DNA from: Capsicum annuum
Lineage: Eukaryota; Streptophyta; Magnoliopsida; Solanales; Solanaceae
Reading direction: 5' to 3'
Length of the DNA stretch: 64,000 nt
NCBI RefSeq assembly: GCF_002878395.1
Contig: NC_061120.1
Span: forward strand, 117,229,569 to 117,293,568
Both the position numbers and the translations under genes were made by a program. The notes beneath the pieces were generated by a model. The model was given only the letters and a program-made list of their open reading frames with translations, searched no databases and was not told the DNA's origin. Below, in pieces: positions 31,960-44,155 of the stretch. Position 1 is the first letter of the stretch. Each line of letters opens with the position of its first letter.

Positions 31960-34900
31960 TCAAGTTACACACAGTGTCGGATTAGCTCCATCCGGTTGTA
32001 AAGTAAAATATGAGGAGTCATTGGTTTCTGAACTTGGTACAAAAATATTTACATATTTTTTAAAATAAGTTCCTGTCATGTCTGTCCAAACTGCTTTCCG
32101 AGCACATATTGGGGGAACTTCAAAAAGGAAAATTTCCTTAAGTTCAACAGTTGTTGCTTCCAACTTTGCCATTGCATCTGCCACTCCATTTTGTTCTCTA
32201 AAGCACTAGGTTGTTTGTGGTCTCCCTAGCCTTTTTAGTCTTAGCCTGCATTCATCAAGTAAATCATCATAAAACAAGTTTTCAGATTTTAGCATGTGAA
32301 TGATTTCTTTGGAATCTATGTTTATCTCCAGGGCGTTAACTGGTGGATTTCTGCCAGCTTAAGCCCTTCCAATAGAGCAATAAGCTCCATCTGATTGTTG
32401 GTGGCTTGGGGATAGTGTTTAGCAAATCCCACTTTCCATCGCCCCTGTCCAGTTCCTAATGATACCCCCTATCCCACCCTTACCTGGGTTGTTAAGGCAT
32501 GAGCCATCAGTGTTGAGCTTGTAGGATTGGTAGGCAGGGGGATGCCATTTGATATTGATACTAGTAAGCTTACGAGCATTAGTGATCCTATTGCTAGAAA
32601 CATAGTAGAATTCAACAGCCTCAGCATGGATTTCCTAGAACTTGGGCCTGTCCCTCTTGTTGTTGAAGGTGTTATTATTTCTATCGCCCACAGAGTGAAA
32701 GGGAGGATGTTATGCCAATTGAGGGCATTGTTAAACTTAAAGTTCTTAATTTTGCCCCAGGTGCTTACCCAGTTCTGAGGGTAAAAGCTGCTGATAGAAA
32801 TGCCAAGAGCATTACCTCTATTCACAATATGGTGCCAAACCTCTATAGATTATGGGCATTGGAAGAAAATGTGGAAGATGTCTTCACAAGGGTGGTCACA
32901 ACTGGAGCAATTTGGGGTAATGCTAAGTCCCATGCTCGACAGGGTAAGTCTGGTTGGAAAACGATTATGTTGGGCAAGCCAAAAGAAGAATTTTACCTTA
33001 GGGAGATAATGGATCTTCCAGATCCAGGTGTAGGAGTTGAGGGTGGCATGGGTGGTTGAGTTGTGGCCTTGGCTTATGATAGCATAAGCACTACTACTAG
33101 AGAATAGTCCATTGCTAGAGGCAGCACAAATCAAATAGTCTGTGCTGGTTCTGATGTTGTATCTGAAATTTGTGAGGATGGTTTCAGAGATTTGCTCAGG
33201 AATATGGATGGGAAGGGTGTCCAAATGCTAGGAATTATTGTGCTATATGGATCTAAGCTTGATTCTATCTTGGTTAAGAGGAAGATGGCCTTGGATGGGG
33301 TTCCTAGGGGAGGGACTGTTAGGGATCCATCTATCCAGCCAAAAGTTAATTTTATCCCCTTTGTCGACTACCTAATGGGTAGCCTTGGTGTAATGTTTCC
33401 AACCCAATTGCAGGCTTCTCCAAGTGTTGGAAATGACTTTCTTGCAAGTCCCATTATGGTTGGTGTACTTGTTCCTGGGGACCTTAGCCCATACCTTGTC
33501 CTGGTGTTGGTGGTACCTCCAGGCCAGGCTAGTGAGCATAGTCTTATTTTTAATTTTAGATCTTTGGGTACCCAGTCCCCCCTCCTTCTTGGGTAGAGTA
33601 AGAGTGCCCCAATTAATGAGTTGCATTTTTTTTTTCAGAAGTTGAACCCCAGATAAAGTTTCTTTGGGTTCTTTCACAAAGATTGAGAATTGTACTAGGG
33701 ATAGAGATGTATTGCATGATATGAGTGGGCTTGCTATTGAGGAAGGACTTTGCTAGGGTGGTACTGCTAGCCATATTAAGAAAGTTGGTTTTCTAACCTA
33801 CCAGTTTATTATTGAGGTTGTCAATAATAAATTGAAAGTCTCTATTGCAGGGCTTCTGATGAAAAATAGGGAACCCAAGGTATTTCCCAAAGTGGTCTCT
33901 GGAGTGGATGTTAAGGATGGTAGAGAAATAAGTCTTGGTATTGGAAGAACAATTCCTAGAGAAGACCATCTTGGATTTCAGGTGGTTAAGTTTCTAGCTA
34001 GAGAAATTGCTAAAGTGATCAAGGGTTCTCTGGTGATGCAGTTCTTTTGATCTGCCCTGGCCATGAGAACTAGGTCATTAGCAAAGAATAGGTGGGGGGA
34101 CCCCTTTTACTGAGGGTAATGGTATCCCAGTTAAAGATGTCAATTTCATGATCAACCTTCTAGATAAGAGTTCTATGTACATAATAAAGATGTAGGGGGA
34201 AAGAGGGTCCCCTTGCCTTATCCCTTTAGTGGGTTGAAAGAATTTTGTCCTTCCTCTATTGACAAGGATAGATATTGAAGAGAAGGAGATGTATGAAATT
34301 ATGAGGGAGATTAGATTAGGGGTAATATTGAAGAAGATGAGGGCCTGCTTTATGAAACTCCATTCTATTCTATCAAAAGCTTTTTCAAGGTTAATCTTGA
34401 GAATCATATTGCCTTTTTACCAGTCATCTTCCCAAAGTAGGAGATCACCTCTTGGACAATAATGGCATTGTCGTAGGTTCTTCTCTTAGAGATGAACCTA
34501 GCTTGGCTTTGAATAATGATATTAGCTAGGTAAGGTTTGAACCTAACAATAATAATTTTGGTAATGATCTTGTATTGAGTATTACAAAGACCAATAGGCC
34601 TAAAATTCGTAAGATTGGAAGTATTATGGCATTTAGGGATGAGGCAAAGGTAAATGGTATTAACCTCTTTCTCTATTTTACCAGAGTTGAAGGTGTTCTG
34701 GTAGAATTGGATGACATGGAAGCCCACAGTGTCCCAATATTCTTGGAAAAAGAGAGGGTGGATGTTATCAAGGCCAGGGGTTTTTCTGGGTTTAAAAGAG
34801 AACACAACCTCCTTGATTTCCTTGGCATTGGGGATGGAGTCAAGGAGAGGGTGATCCTCAGGATCAAGTGACCCTCTAGAAGAGGGGTTCCTTTGAAATC

Positions 34901-36143
34901 TGAAGTTGGAGTCTTGGTGATCAGTGAAGTAGAGGGAGTTATAGAACCTATGAATGTTCTCTTTGATATCCTTAGGGTCATAAGTCCAATTCCCACTGTC
35001 ATCTTGTAAGGCTTTGATTTTGTTCTTTTTTCTTCTATTTAAGTTAGAAGTGTGGAAGAATCTAGTATTGGAGTCCCCTTCAGCCAACCAGTTAATCTTA
35101 GATTTAATTCTCTAGAATTACTGTTCTCGCTGAAGGATATTGCTAAACTCCCTAGTAAGGTTCGCCTCGAGGTTGCGGAGGAAAGGGATGGAGGGGTAGA
35201 AGGGGGACCCTTGGATGCCAGCTAACCTTGCTAAGATTCTTTTCTTCTTATAGAAAATGTTACTAAAGGTGACTTTATTCCAGGAAGTGACATTCTCTTA
35301 GAAGGTAGAGATGGCTTCAATAAGGTTGGTGGAGTTAGAGAAAGAATGACTAACCACATTGTGGAAGTCTGGATGGGTACACCACATGGTTTCTAGTCTA
35401 AAGATGTTATTACAGCTGTTGTGCTATTTGTAAAGATCAAGCTTAAGGGGGAAATGGTCAGAATGAGTTCTGGGAAGGTGAGTGACAGTTGCCTTAGGGA
35501 ATAGCTTGATCCAGATATCATTAGTCAGGTATATGTCTAGCCTCTCAAGGATTAAACCTCCTCTATTCCTATATCTTTTATTGGACCAGGTATATCTACT
35601 CCCCTTAAAGCCAAGGCCAATAAGGTTGCATTTGTTAATACAATCCTAAAATGCAGAAGACCTAATAGTGCTAATTGGGTTACCTCCAAATTTCTTAGAG
35701 GATTTTGGCACTTCATTGAAGTCTCCTGCAATGACCCAGGGGAGGAGGGGTAATGGTAGATGTAAAATCATGCAGGCTATCCCAGAGATTTTTTCTATTC
35801 TTAAAGAAGGTGCTAGCATAAATAACAGTAAAATACCAGGAGGAAAAGGAGGAGGGGGGCTACTAACCTTGAAAATGGTATGGATGGACTGGGGGAGATG
35901 GTGATCTCCTGGATATTAAGAGTAGTAAAGTCCCACATAATGACTATGCCACTAGAGTTGCCATTAGCAGGAAATTGAATGTAGCTATTGAAGCCAAGGA
36001 TTTCAGGCATCCCCCTATGGTTTTTTATATGAGTTTCAAGAAGGGCCACGAGGAAAGGTTTGTGGATATTCACTATAGAACTATAATGGCGCTTGAACTT
36101 AGGATTGTTGGCCCTCCTAACATTCTATATGATGCAAGTCATC
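31960..36143 (-). pseudogene. L1 ORF2: endonuclease, RT, zf-RVT, RNase H
   Basis: The endonuclease starts near 36140 (NVRRANNPKFKRHY, then FLVALLETHI). RT segments include WLAEGDSNTRFFH (35090), KTPGLDNIHPLFFQEYW (34780), NFRPIGLCNTQYKIITK (34590) and GIRQGDPLSPYIF (34190). The catalytic box reads FAND at 34074-34085, not FADD, because the first Asp codon has changed to AAT. zf-RVT has LPKVKFFFWLAQHNRFPT and CSSCDHPCEDIFHIFFQCP (33000-32850). RNase H ends near 31960 with GVADAMAKLEAT. Stops and frameshifts are numerous. Confidence 0.9.
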
Positions 36144-36149
36144 ATTAGT

Positions 36150-38586
36150 TTTTGCTGAAGAAGGGGAGGGGTTATTGCTCAGCATTATCTCTTTCCCTTT
36201 GATGGGTGGGGATTTGGTTCCTGTCTTAGCATGTCCTTTCTCTTCCTTGATAAGGGTTTTATTTTGGTAGTGAAGAATATGCTCGGGGCTGGGATCAGAA
36301 TCTCTAGGTTCATTTTGTGTATCTCTAGAGGAATGAGGATTAATAATATTTCACTGGTAAGGTCCTTAAATACATGAGTGAATGGCCTATCCAGTGTGAG
36401 TACCTCTACTTTTGGGACCTTGAGAGTTGCTAAATTTTTTTCCATTTCTCGATTGTTTTCTCTCAGGGCCTCCAAAGTGAGTTTTCTCTCTTCTACTTCC
36501 AGAGCCAGAGCTAGTTGAGATGGCTTTTGTTTGCCTGGTGTTTAGGAATTCGTGGGGAAGTTCCTATTTTGTTGGACAAAGAGTAGTCCTGATTCCAGCA
36601 GACCTGGTATCTTAGATGGAAGAAAGGGGATACTATTGGTCATTTTCGTCAGTTTCTCTGAAATCAACTTTAGAGAGAAAAAAATGGGGTGTTCTGTCTT
36701 ACCAGGCTCATAAGGGTGGCCATCCAAACATTTTGTCCATAAGTCAGTAGGCCCTGGTTCAGTCCTCCCATCACCACTTGAGCTAGTTAGTGGGGGTTCT
36801 GGATGAGGATTGTGATTTGCTTCCCTTCGAAAGTCATCCTGAGAGGTATCACTTATTGTGATAGACATATTTCCAACCAGGATGTTGGTTGGTGGTCTAT
36901 CCCAAGTGTTCTGGAGATGAAGGTCATTTAGTTCAGGGTTGGAATTTGGTTTAGATTCTCCATTTTTCTTCGGTTGATTAGTGTTAGAATTGTAGTATGA
37001 GGTACCTGTCTTAATACCTTTATGGGTATAATCAGGTTGGGTAGTGACTTCTCGTATCTCCCCATTATTACCCTGTCTGGTAGTATTTAATGCAGGAGTA
37101 TTGGAAGTAACAGTTAGAGAGTTTTGATTAATGGGACCTTTTTGATCAGATGGGATCACCTCAGGCTTTTAGGTACCGAAGGAAGAGTGAGATTGGAAAG
37201 CTCGAGGGATAATGTCCATGTTAGCGCATATGCCGACATTTTTATTATTAAGCCCTTTATTAGGGGTATCTAGGTGCATTGGATCGCGTCCGGTCTGGCC
37301 CTTGGAGGCCTTGATTAGGGTATTAGGGCCAGAGTTAACCGACCTTTTCCTAGTACTTTTATTGGGCTCAGTTCTTGTGAGAGGACCATCTATAATGGGC
37401 TAAGTACCCGAAGTGGAAGGATTAGTATTAGGAGTGGGGTTCTAAGGAGAACTCGGGTTAGGCCCAATGGGGAGGCCTAAGTTAGCCTGCCTAGCCGGGG
37501 CTCCATTATGAGCCTCTACTTCACCGAATTTTGATTCCACCCGACCAAGGGCAGAGTAATGAAGGGATCGAATTTCCAAAAACTTACCTGCATTGAAAAT
37601 TTTTACCTTGATACTCTGTGATTGTGGCCGTTTACCTTCCGTTGTTGGCATTTTTTTTGTGACCTTCTTCTTGGGGAAGGTTACTATTTGCCATCCGTTT
37701 ATTGGTGGTGGAGTGAAACTTACCTCTGATTGCTTCGGGTTGAGTTCCTATTGGTGTATGTTTGGGCATGATTGGGTTGTATGTCCTAATCTTCCGCATC
37801 CTTTACACAAGAAGCCCTCTACCTCGTATTGGATGATTTGTCGATGGGTTTCAATGATAACTGAGTCTTTGACCGGTGTGCCCATTGGGAATTGCACGCA
37901 GATTTGAGCATATCTTCCCAGCAGTGTGGCCGATGTGCAAACATCAATTTTTAGTAGCTTCCTTATTGACTTACTTACCTTCACAGGAATCTGGTTCTGT
38001 GGGGAGATGTAGAGGCCGAACCCAGATCACGGTGAATTCCATCGGTGAGTTTGTTGGGATAAAGTTTGGTTCCTATATTCTGATCAAGAGGTAAGCCCCG
38101 GATACAAACCATACCACTCCGAGTGACTTTTCTCTGGGATTCCTCTTTGCTAAGCTTGGCGGTATAATAGTCTAATCCCAGATCGATTAGAATGATGGGT
38201 TCCTTTAGCTTCTAGAGGTTGTATTCGTGGTTCAATTTCTTCCCCACCAGTTTGACAATGGCTGAGAATTTCCATGGTGAGTATAGTTGAAGTTTTTGTT
38301 CTGGTGATAAGCTAATTGCTGCTTCTCCTGAGTGTGGGATTAAGGTTGAATTTGGGATGGATTGCTCCAGATCTTGGTTAGTGAGGGGACTCGTGTTGTC
38401 TTCGATGCTGCCCCTTAGTATGCTACTAGATGTTGCTTTATTTCTCTTTGGATCTAGTGGATTCGGTGGTATCGAATCCAGTGGACTAGTCAGTTGAATT
38501 GGAGTTATGGTCATACTCTGAGTACAATTATTGGTAGATAGGATTAATTTAGAGAGAAGGGGATCTGTCTCTTTCAAACTAGGCAA
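36150..38586 (-). pseudogene. L1 ORF1: nucleic-acid binding protein with CCHC knuckle
   Basis: From 38586 the minus strand encodes MPSLKETDPLLSK and, near 38250, YSPWKFSAIVKLVGKKLNHEYNL, the usual LINE ORF1 N-terminal domain. The zinc knuckle CKGCGRLGHTTQSC lies near 37760-37810. Downstream pieces (37651-37442, 37159-36542 and 36475-36185) are a Ser/Thr/Asn/Pro-rich tail. In live elements ORF1 binds the LINE RNA. Here it is split into at least five frames by stops and shifts. Confidence 0.82.
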
Positions 38587-38590
38587 AGCA

Positions 38591-39996
38591 CTCGTTAATC
38601 TTTATAAAACTTTTAATAGTTTTTTCATTTAATTTTATTTGATTCATGTTGATTTAACACATTCTTTAATGAAATACCAATAATTAAAAATTTAGTTTGC
38701 TAAATTAACTTTATTAATTATATTTTAAAAACTTAAATTTTAATACACACACTTTATGTAGTTATTTAGTGATAGTGATAGTACTGTATTAAAAGAAAAT
38801 GATGAACTTATCTTGATTTCGTAAATCAGACAAGTAAATTTAAATTATTTTTAATAAGATGTTCAAGTAAAATGAAACAAAGGGTACTTCGAAGATTCAT
38901 TTCAATTATATTTTATGTAAAAATTAATTCACTAAATCATCATAAATATAATTAATAGATGATTTAAATAAACGCAGAGAGTAAAAAGAATTGATTTGTA
39001 TGATGCAATCAAAATTATAATCCTAACATTAAGCCTAATGTTATTCAGAGCTCAAATTATTTTTAACTAGAAAAAGGATTATAAATCACAATGATCAAAA
39101 ATATAAAATATTTAAAAACTACAAAAAAATGCAGTTGACTGTCCAAATTCTGTATGTGCCAGATAAATTGAGACGAAAAAGTAACACATGCATATTATTA
39201 GGAAAAATGACGTATAAAGTATTATACATAAATTACAACAATTAGTAACTTAAATAACTCTTCAAATTTTATCAATATCACATAAATTGAAACAAAGAAT
39301 ATAACATATATTGAGCCGTGCTAGCACGACTTTTATTCCAGTACATATAAGAAAAATAAATCTGTATATTAGAAAGAGTTAAAAGTGATATTTAATTCAA
39401 TATAATATATAATTTTCCTGATTATCATAAATAAAAAATTTCATATTTTTATTTTTGTTTAAGTTGTTCAAATAAGTGACTAAATTAAGTTTCTATTTCT
39501 CATTAATTAGTACCTATTGATACCCAATTTTTCATCTCCACATTTTATTTGATTGGTCAAGTTTTTTAAATTTCAAATAGAGTGACATGACTATTTGTAA
39601 ATATCAAAATATTTTTAAAATTATTTTGGTGCTATTTTTCCATTTTATTTGGAAAAGTATCATATTTATTATGTCTTTTTTTATTAATTTGAAAATCAAT
39701 TCATATGAAAATAAACAAGTGTTTCAATTGGATACATATTTAAAATTATCAATTTAAATTTAACGTCTTAATTACTATAACCAGTCCATTTTTATAAACA
39801 AATATTTTTCTATTTAAGATTGAGAAGCTTAATTAATTAATTAGATAATTAATTCGTCTCAATTTCATTTCAAATTGGTTTATTTTCAAAAGCAATTAAG
39901 CGCTGAAACATTTGGTTACAATTGAAATGTTATAGGCTGTTTTGTAAGTTCAATTGTGCCATCTTTTAAATTCCTAAATAACCTTCCTGAGAAATC
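38591..39996. other. AT-rich intergenic stretch, nothing recognised
   Basis: No coding potential. A perfect short palindrome GTGCTAGCAC lies near 39319-39328 within an imperfect hairpin; it is not followed by a Helitron-type CTRR end. Confidence 0.6.
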
Positions 39997-40387
39997 TTTT
40001 GGAAAAACTATATATAGTAGCATACTTAAGTATTAAATTACAAAAAATAGCAACACTTTATCCTAATTACATTATGTAGCATCTGTAACATTATTTTAAG
40101 TGGTCCCCTACTTTTTGTCTGCTAAGAAAGTTACTGTGCTAAAATCCCCCTTTTCACGCCATTCTTATTTCTCTTTCCTTAATTTAAAATTTTTATTCCT
40201 TTTTTTCGCTATTAACGATCGCTCTCGCTTCAAATTTTGCTCCTTTTGCATGATTCTAGCACGATCTATGATAAAGATTTACTTCTTCTATTTCAGGTAA
40301 CTATTAATCGCATATTACATGTTAGCAGTTCCTTTTTTTTCTACTGTAATTCAACTGAAAATTAGATTTTAAGGATTTTATGTTTTA

Positions 40388-40770
40388 ATGAATGAACATA
40401 CAACAAAAACACCAACAAATAGGGGTATACGGAATATGAATGTAGAGTTTGATTATGCACAATCTTTTAGTCTTGGGTTAACTCAAGAAGATTTAGTTAA
40501 AGTTGTTGTAAATCCTGTACAGTTGAAGCAATCTGGGAGATCGAAGGAGATTAGGTCGAAGTTTGCAATGATCCGGTGAAGATGAGTGAAATTTTGAAAA
40601 AAAAAAGGGTTGAAGAAAATTCCTTCTCCAAAGGAGCAAGAAATTTAAAAATGGTATGAAAAGAAAAGAAAAGTTGAAGAAATTGAAGATGATGTTCAGA
40701 AATCTTTTGAAGATGGTGTTCAGAAATCTTATGTTGATGATTCTGAAGAAGATAGTGAGGATGAGGTATT
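40388..40770 (+). pseudogene. Possible Ulp1-gene upstream exons, degenerate
   Basis: A frame at 40388-40579 reads FDYAQSFSLGLTQEDLVKV and PVQLKQSGRSKEIRSKF, followed by a lysine/glutamate-rich stretch with a repeated FRNLLKMVFRNL motif. The first phrase resembles the low-complexity region that precedes the protease in Ulp1-bearing MULEs. Only weakly supported. Confidence 0.35.
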
Positions 40771-40968
40771 TTTTTTATTTGTCAATGTATTTTTTGACTG
40801 TTAAGTATTGTGTTGTTCTAAATAGGGCAATAAAAATATTATCAAAGTTGGGAGTTATATATATTTTTTCAAGTAGTTAATATGTATTTTATGTTCTGAT
40901 GATATTTAGGAATTTTAGAAAGCTGATTTGTGAAGATGATAGTATAATTGTCAAAATATATTGTTATA

Positions 40969-41390
40969 TTAACTACTCATGAATAGTATTTCACTATATA
41001 TATTTTTAGTATAATTGATATGTATTTTTCAGTATCGGTTTTGGTATGATCAAAATACATATGCATGTTATATGTATTTTTGACTGCTTTAATTTTTTCT
41101 GTAGTTTAACTACTCATGAACACTCTATTGGCAATATGTATTTTTAGTATAATTGATATGTATTTTTCAGTATTGGTTGCAGTTTTGGTATGATCAAAAT
41201 ACATATGCATGTTATATGTATTTTTTGAGTGCTTTAATCTTTTATTTTTTTGGTTTAACTACTCATGAACTGTCTATTGGCTATATGTATCTTTAGTATA
41301 ATTGATATGTATTTTTCAGTATTGATTGCATTTTTTGTTTGCTTAAAATACATATGCTTGTTTATATGAATTTTTTTCTTATCCGGTTGT
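40969..41390 (+). repeat. Tandem repeat of about 140 bp, three units
   Basis: TAACTACTCATGAA recurs at about 40970, 41106 and 41256. Each unit also has GATATGTATTTTTCAGTAT and CAAAATACATATGC. The units are clearly related, with small insertions. Confidence 0.82.
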
Positions 41391-41394
41391 TCTT

Positions 41395-41890
41395 GCTCAG
41401 ATCAAGAAATTAGCTGAGATTATTCTTTTGTGTCTCCAAGCTTATAATTTCTACAATAAGAAAGGAATTGATCTTCAAAACCATCCAAGATACAAAGACA
41501 AAGATTGCTCAGATGTGTTTGATGTGATATTTGAAGAGAATTTGCCTCAACAACCAAGTGAAAGCTTATAAGTTTTTAATTTACATATACCAAAATTGAA
41601 TGTTTGTACAAAATATATTTTACTTATAAATAAATATTTTTTTTCCTTATTTTTGTAGGGATTGTGGACTCTTTATGGTTACATATGCAGAGTGCCTTCC
41701 TTATGGTCACAAAGTTATTGCGACTGAGTTCGATCCCAACGTACTCCGTACAATATATGTTGTACTTTTGTGGACTATGAGATTCGAAAAGAAGAAGCAA
41801 ATGCTCGTAGTGATGTCGAAGCACCCTTGAGGCCTGCAAGGCAAAGTAGAATAACTAGTGTTACTGAAATTTTTGATGTATGATGGTTGA
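41395..41890 (+). pseudogene. Ulp1/SENP-type (C48) cysteine protease, C-terminal exons
   Basis: After the acceptor TTCTTGCTCAG an exon (about 41400-41568) reads IKKLAEIILLCLQAYNFY, HPRYKDKDCSDVFDVIF and ENLPQQPSESL. An intron-like stretch follows, with acceptor TTTTTGTAG near 41657. The next exon reads DCGLFMVTYAECLPYG and then FDPNVLRTIYVVLLW. The Asp-Cys-Gly box holding the nucleophile of C48 proteases starts at 41660, and the PQQPSxSxDCGLF arrangement is that of plant Ulp1-like genes in MULEs. A one-base frameshift near 41760 moves the tail (EEANARSDVEAPLRPARQS) out of frame. In the cell such enzymes cleave SUMO-type conjugates; this copy lacks the catalytic His/Asp part and is broken. Confidence 0.75.
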
Positions 41891-42035
41891 TGGATTTATT
41901 ACTTTGTATAGTTAGAGAAATTGGTGTATAAATGTAGGTTCTGATTGTACAAACTAATTTTTATGTTTTGAAGTGGTTCTAATTGTAAGTTATAATAGTA
42001 CTTATTTTTGAACTGAATGAAATTAATTCTGTTTT

Positions 42036-42940
42036 GAATTGAGTCTAATTTTGATTTGAATTAAAGTTTAATTTGAGTATTTTATGTAGTTATATATTTA
42101 CTGTGAGATTTAGTTAAAAAATACATATGTAGTAGTGTTCATATTATGCTTAAAAATACATATGCAGTATAAATCAAAAGTTTTTATCCTAAAAATACAT
42201 ATGCAGTGTTAAGATTAAGCATTTTTAAAAATACCTCTGGACCATACCTAACACTATATTTTTTTAATATGTTTTCATTTACTATCAATATAAATGCGAA
42301 TTTGAATTAAATATAAACTTGTATTTTTTATGAAGTTATATTTTGTATTGTGAGATTTTAGTTATAAAATACATATGCAGTGTTGATATTTTGCTTAAAA
42401 ATATATATGCATTATACATCAAATGTATTTACCCTAAAAATACATATGCAATGTTAAAATTAAGCATTTCAAAAATATTCCTTGATCATAACTAATATAT
42501 ATTTTAATATGTGCTCATTTATTATTATTATAAATGAGAATTTGAATTAAAGATAAATTTGAGTTTTTTATGCAGTTCTAGATTTTATTGTGAGATTTTA
42601 GTTACAAAAGATACATATGCAGTGTTGATATTTTGCTTTAAAATACATATGGATTATGCATCAAAATATTTTTAGCATAAAAATACACATGCTGTGTTGA
42701 TATTTTGCTTAAAAATACATATGCATTATACATTAAATGTATTTACCCTAAAAATACATATGTACTGTTGATATTTTGCTTAAAAATACATATGCATTTT
42801 ACATCAAATGTATTTTCCCTAAAAATACATATACCGTATTAAAAGTAAGCATTTCAAAAATTCACCTTGATCATAACTAATATATAGTTTAATATTTTTT
42901 CATTTATTATCATTATAAATTGGAATTTGAATTACAGTTG
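42036..42940 (+). repeat. Tandem repeat of about 245 bp with AATACATATGCA words
   Basis: Units begin with ATACATATG at 42121, 42369 and 42611, preceded by TTGTGAGATTTTAGTTA-like sequence. Each unit ends with ATTTGAATTA. The third unit contains additional internal copies of the sub-repeat AAAATACATATGCATTATAC. Together with the block at 40969, ACATATG-type words occur well over a dozen times. Confidence 0.85.
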
Positions 42941-43434
42941 AAGTTGTGATGTGGGTCGGAGATAATCATCTCAACCGTATCCATCTCAAATACATCTAAT
43001 GCTGTAGTTTCTTCAGAAACTACCAAAGATCCTTCGTTGTATGCTCTTAATACTGCTTGAACATTGTCACAGCTGACTCTTCTTTCAACAACACACACAG
43101 ATGAACTTGCATAGTTGCTCCCAACAACTTTCTCCAAAATGCTTACATATAAAGGAAGACAATTCATGTCTTATGTCAATTTTTTCTTCAACATGAAAAC
43201 CTTTAAACCCATATCATTGTGTATTTATATTTTTCCTATATTACCAGTGATTTGATATTCCGCTAGAATACCTTTGCTGGTTAAGTCCACATTTAAATAT
43301 GATGCCAAAACATCATTTAGCTCAATGAATGATGATGTTGTGCTCAAAAGTATAGCACCAGTGACGTAATCTTCGTAGTTTTTTTCATACGTCCACCTAC
43401 TAGAGTGCTTCACAAGAACTGGTATGCTTCCCAT
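42913..43434 (-). pseudogene. mudrA N-terminal domain, antisense
   Basis: From 43434 the minus strand reads MGSIPVLVKHSSRWTYEKNY and LTSKGILAEYQITGNIGKI, then after two in-frame stops DMNCLPLYVSILEK and a tail to SDPHHNFNCNSNSNL. This is the N-terminal PB1-like domain that opens plant Mutator transposases. The stops lie at about 43224 and 43172. The catalytic part is absent. Confidence 0.75.
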
Positions 43435-44155
43435 TTCTACATGATTTAACCAAAAATAAATAAATATACATATTTGTCATATGCCACTTGTTACATCATA
43501 CACTTATCAGTTTTAAGTGCAAACAAATTTACACAGCCAACATCTCCATTACAAACAATCAAAAGTTTGCAACCAAATATAGAAACTACTAATTCGAACA
43601 CAAGTAAAATAGATATAAAAGATATTTTCATATACACTTTTCAGCTTTAAGTGCAAACAAAGTTCCACAGCATATGTATATTTAGGCTAAAAATTTATGC
43701 ATTGTTTTGAAACTACTGTTGATTTTGAAAAAGATTCAGTCGAATTTGATTCAACAACAATGGTTGAATTTCAAAAACACGGTTGGATTAGTACAAATTA
43801 CTCAGAAAAATATTCAACAAATTTTAATTTTTCTTTTTTTTTTCGGATGAACTTGTTAATAGAAAAAAATTGAAATTGAAATTTTGTTTAGTAATGCCAA
43901 CATATAGCGGAAATCACATTTTTTTAAGAGGTTTAAATGGAAAAGGAATCTATAAATTTAATTTATTGGTAATTATAACATATTTAACTCAACCAATTTC
44001 AGTTAATTAAGGGCAATAAATATGTTGTATATGTATTTTTATAGTAACAGTTTTTAAAAATACAAAATACAAGTTGCTACAAAATGTAATTATGAAACTG
44101 TTGCTATAAAACTAATAATTAGGGTATTAACTATGCTATTTTTGAATTTTGACCA

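Larger units (their letters stand above)
31903..38590 (-). mobile_element. Near-full-length antisense L1 LINE (6.7 kb)
   Basis: On the minus strand the order is ORF1 (RNA-binding protein with a CCHC knuckle), endonuclease, reverse transcriptase, zinc-ribbon-like zf-RVT region and RNase H, ending in an A-rich tail that appears on the plus strand as T-rich DNA at 31903-31925. All expected L1 parts are present, but frames are interrupted in many places and the RT active site is mutated. No clean target duplication was found beside the tail. Many plus-strand ORFs across this interval are shadows. Confidence 0.92.
39997..44155. mobile_element. MULE deletion derivative carrying a Ulp1-type protease remnant
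   Basis: Both ends share inverted sequence of about 80 bp (TAGCATA, ATAGCAACA and TAATTACATTTTGTAGCA-like words near 40017-40110 and in complement near 44050-44145). Inside are an antisense N-terminal piece of a mudrA transposase (43434-42913) and, facing it, the C-terminal exons of a Ulp1-like cysteine protease (41395-41890). The central part, where the transposase catalytic region should be, is replaced by tandem repeats. This matches the known group of Mutator-like elements that carry Ulp1 peptidase genes. No target duplication was fixed. Confidence 0.75.

Noticed and set aside
32527..35904. Several plus-strand ORFs of 70-134 codons
   Set aside because: Shadows of the antisense L1 LINE ORF2.
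39310..39335. Hairpin GTGCTAGCAC as a Helitron 3' end
   Set aside because: No CTRR terminus follows at the expected distance and no matching TC start was found upstream.
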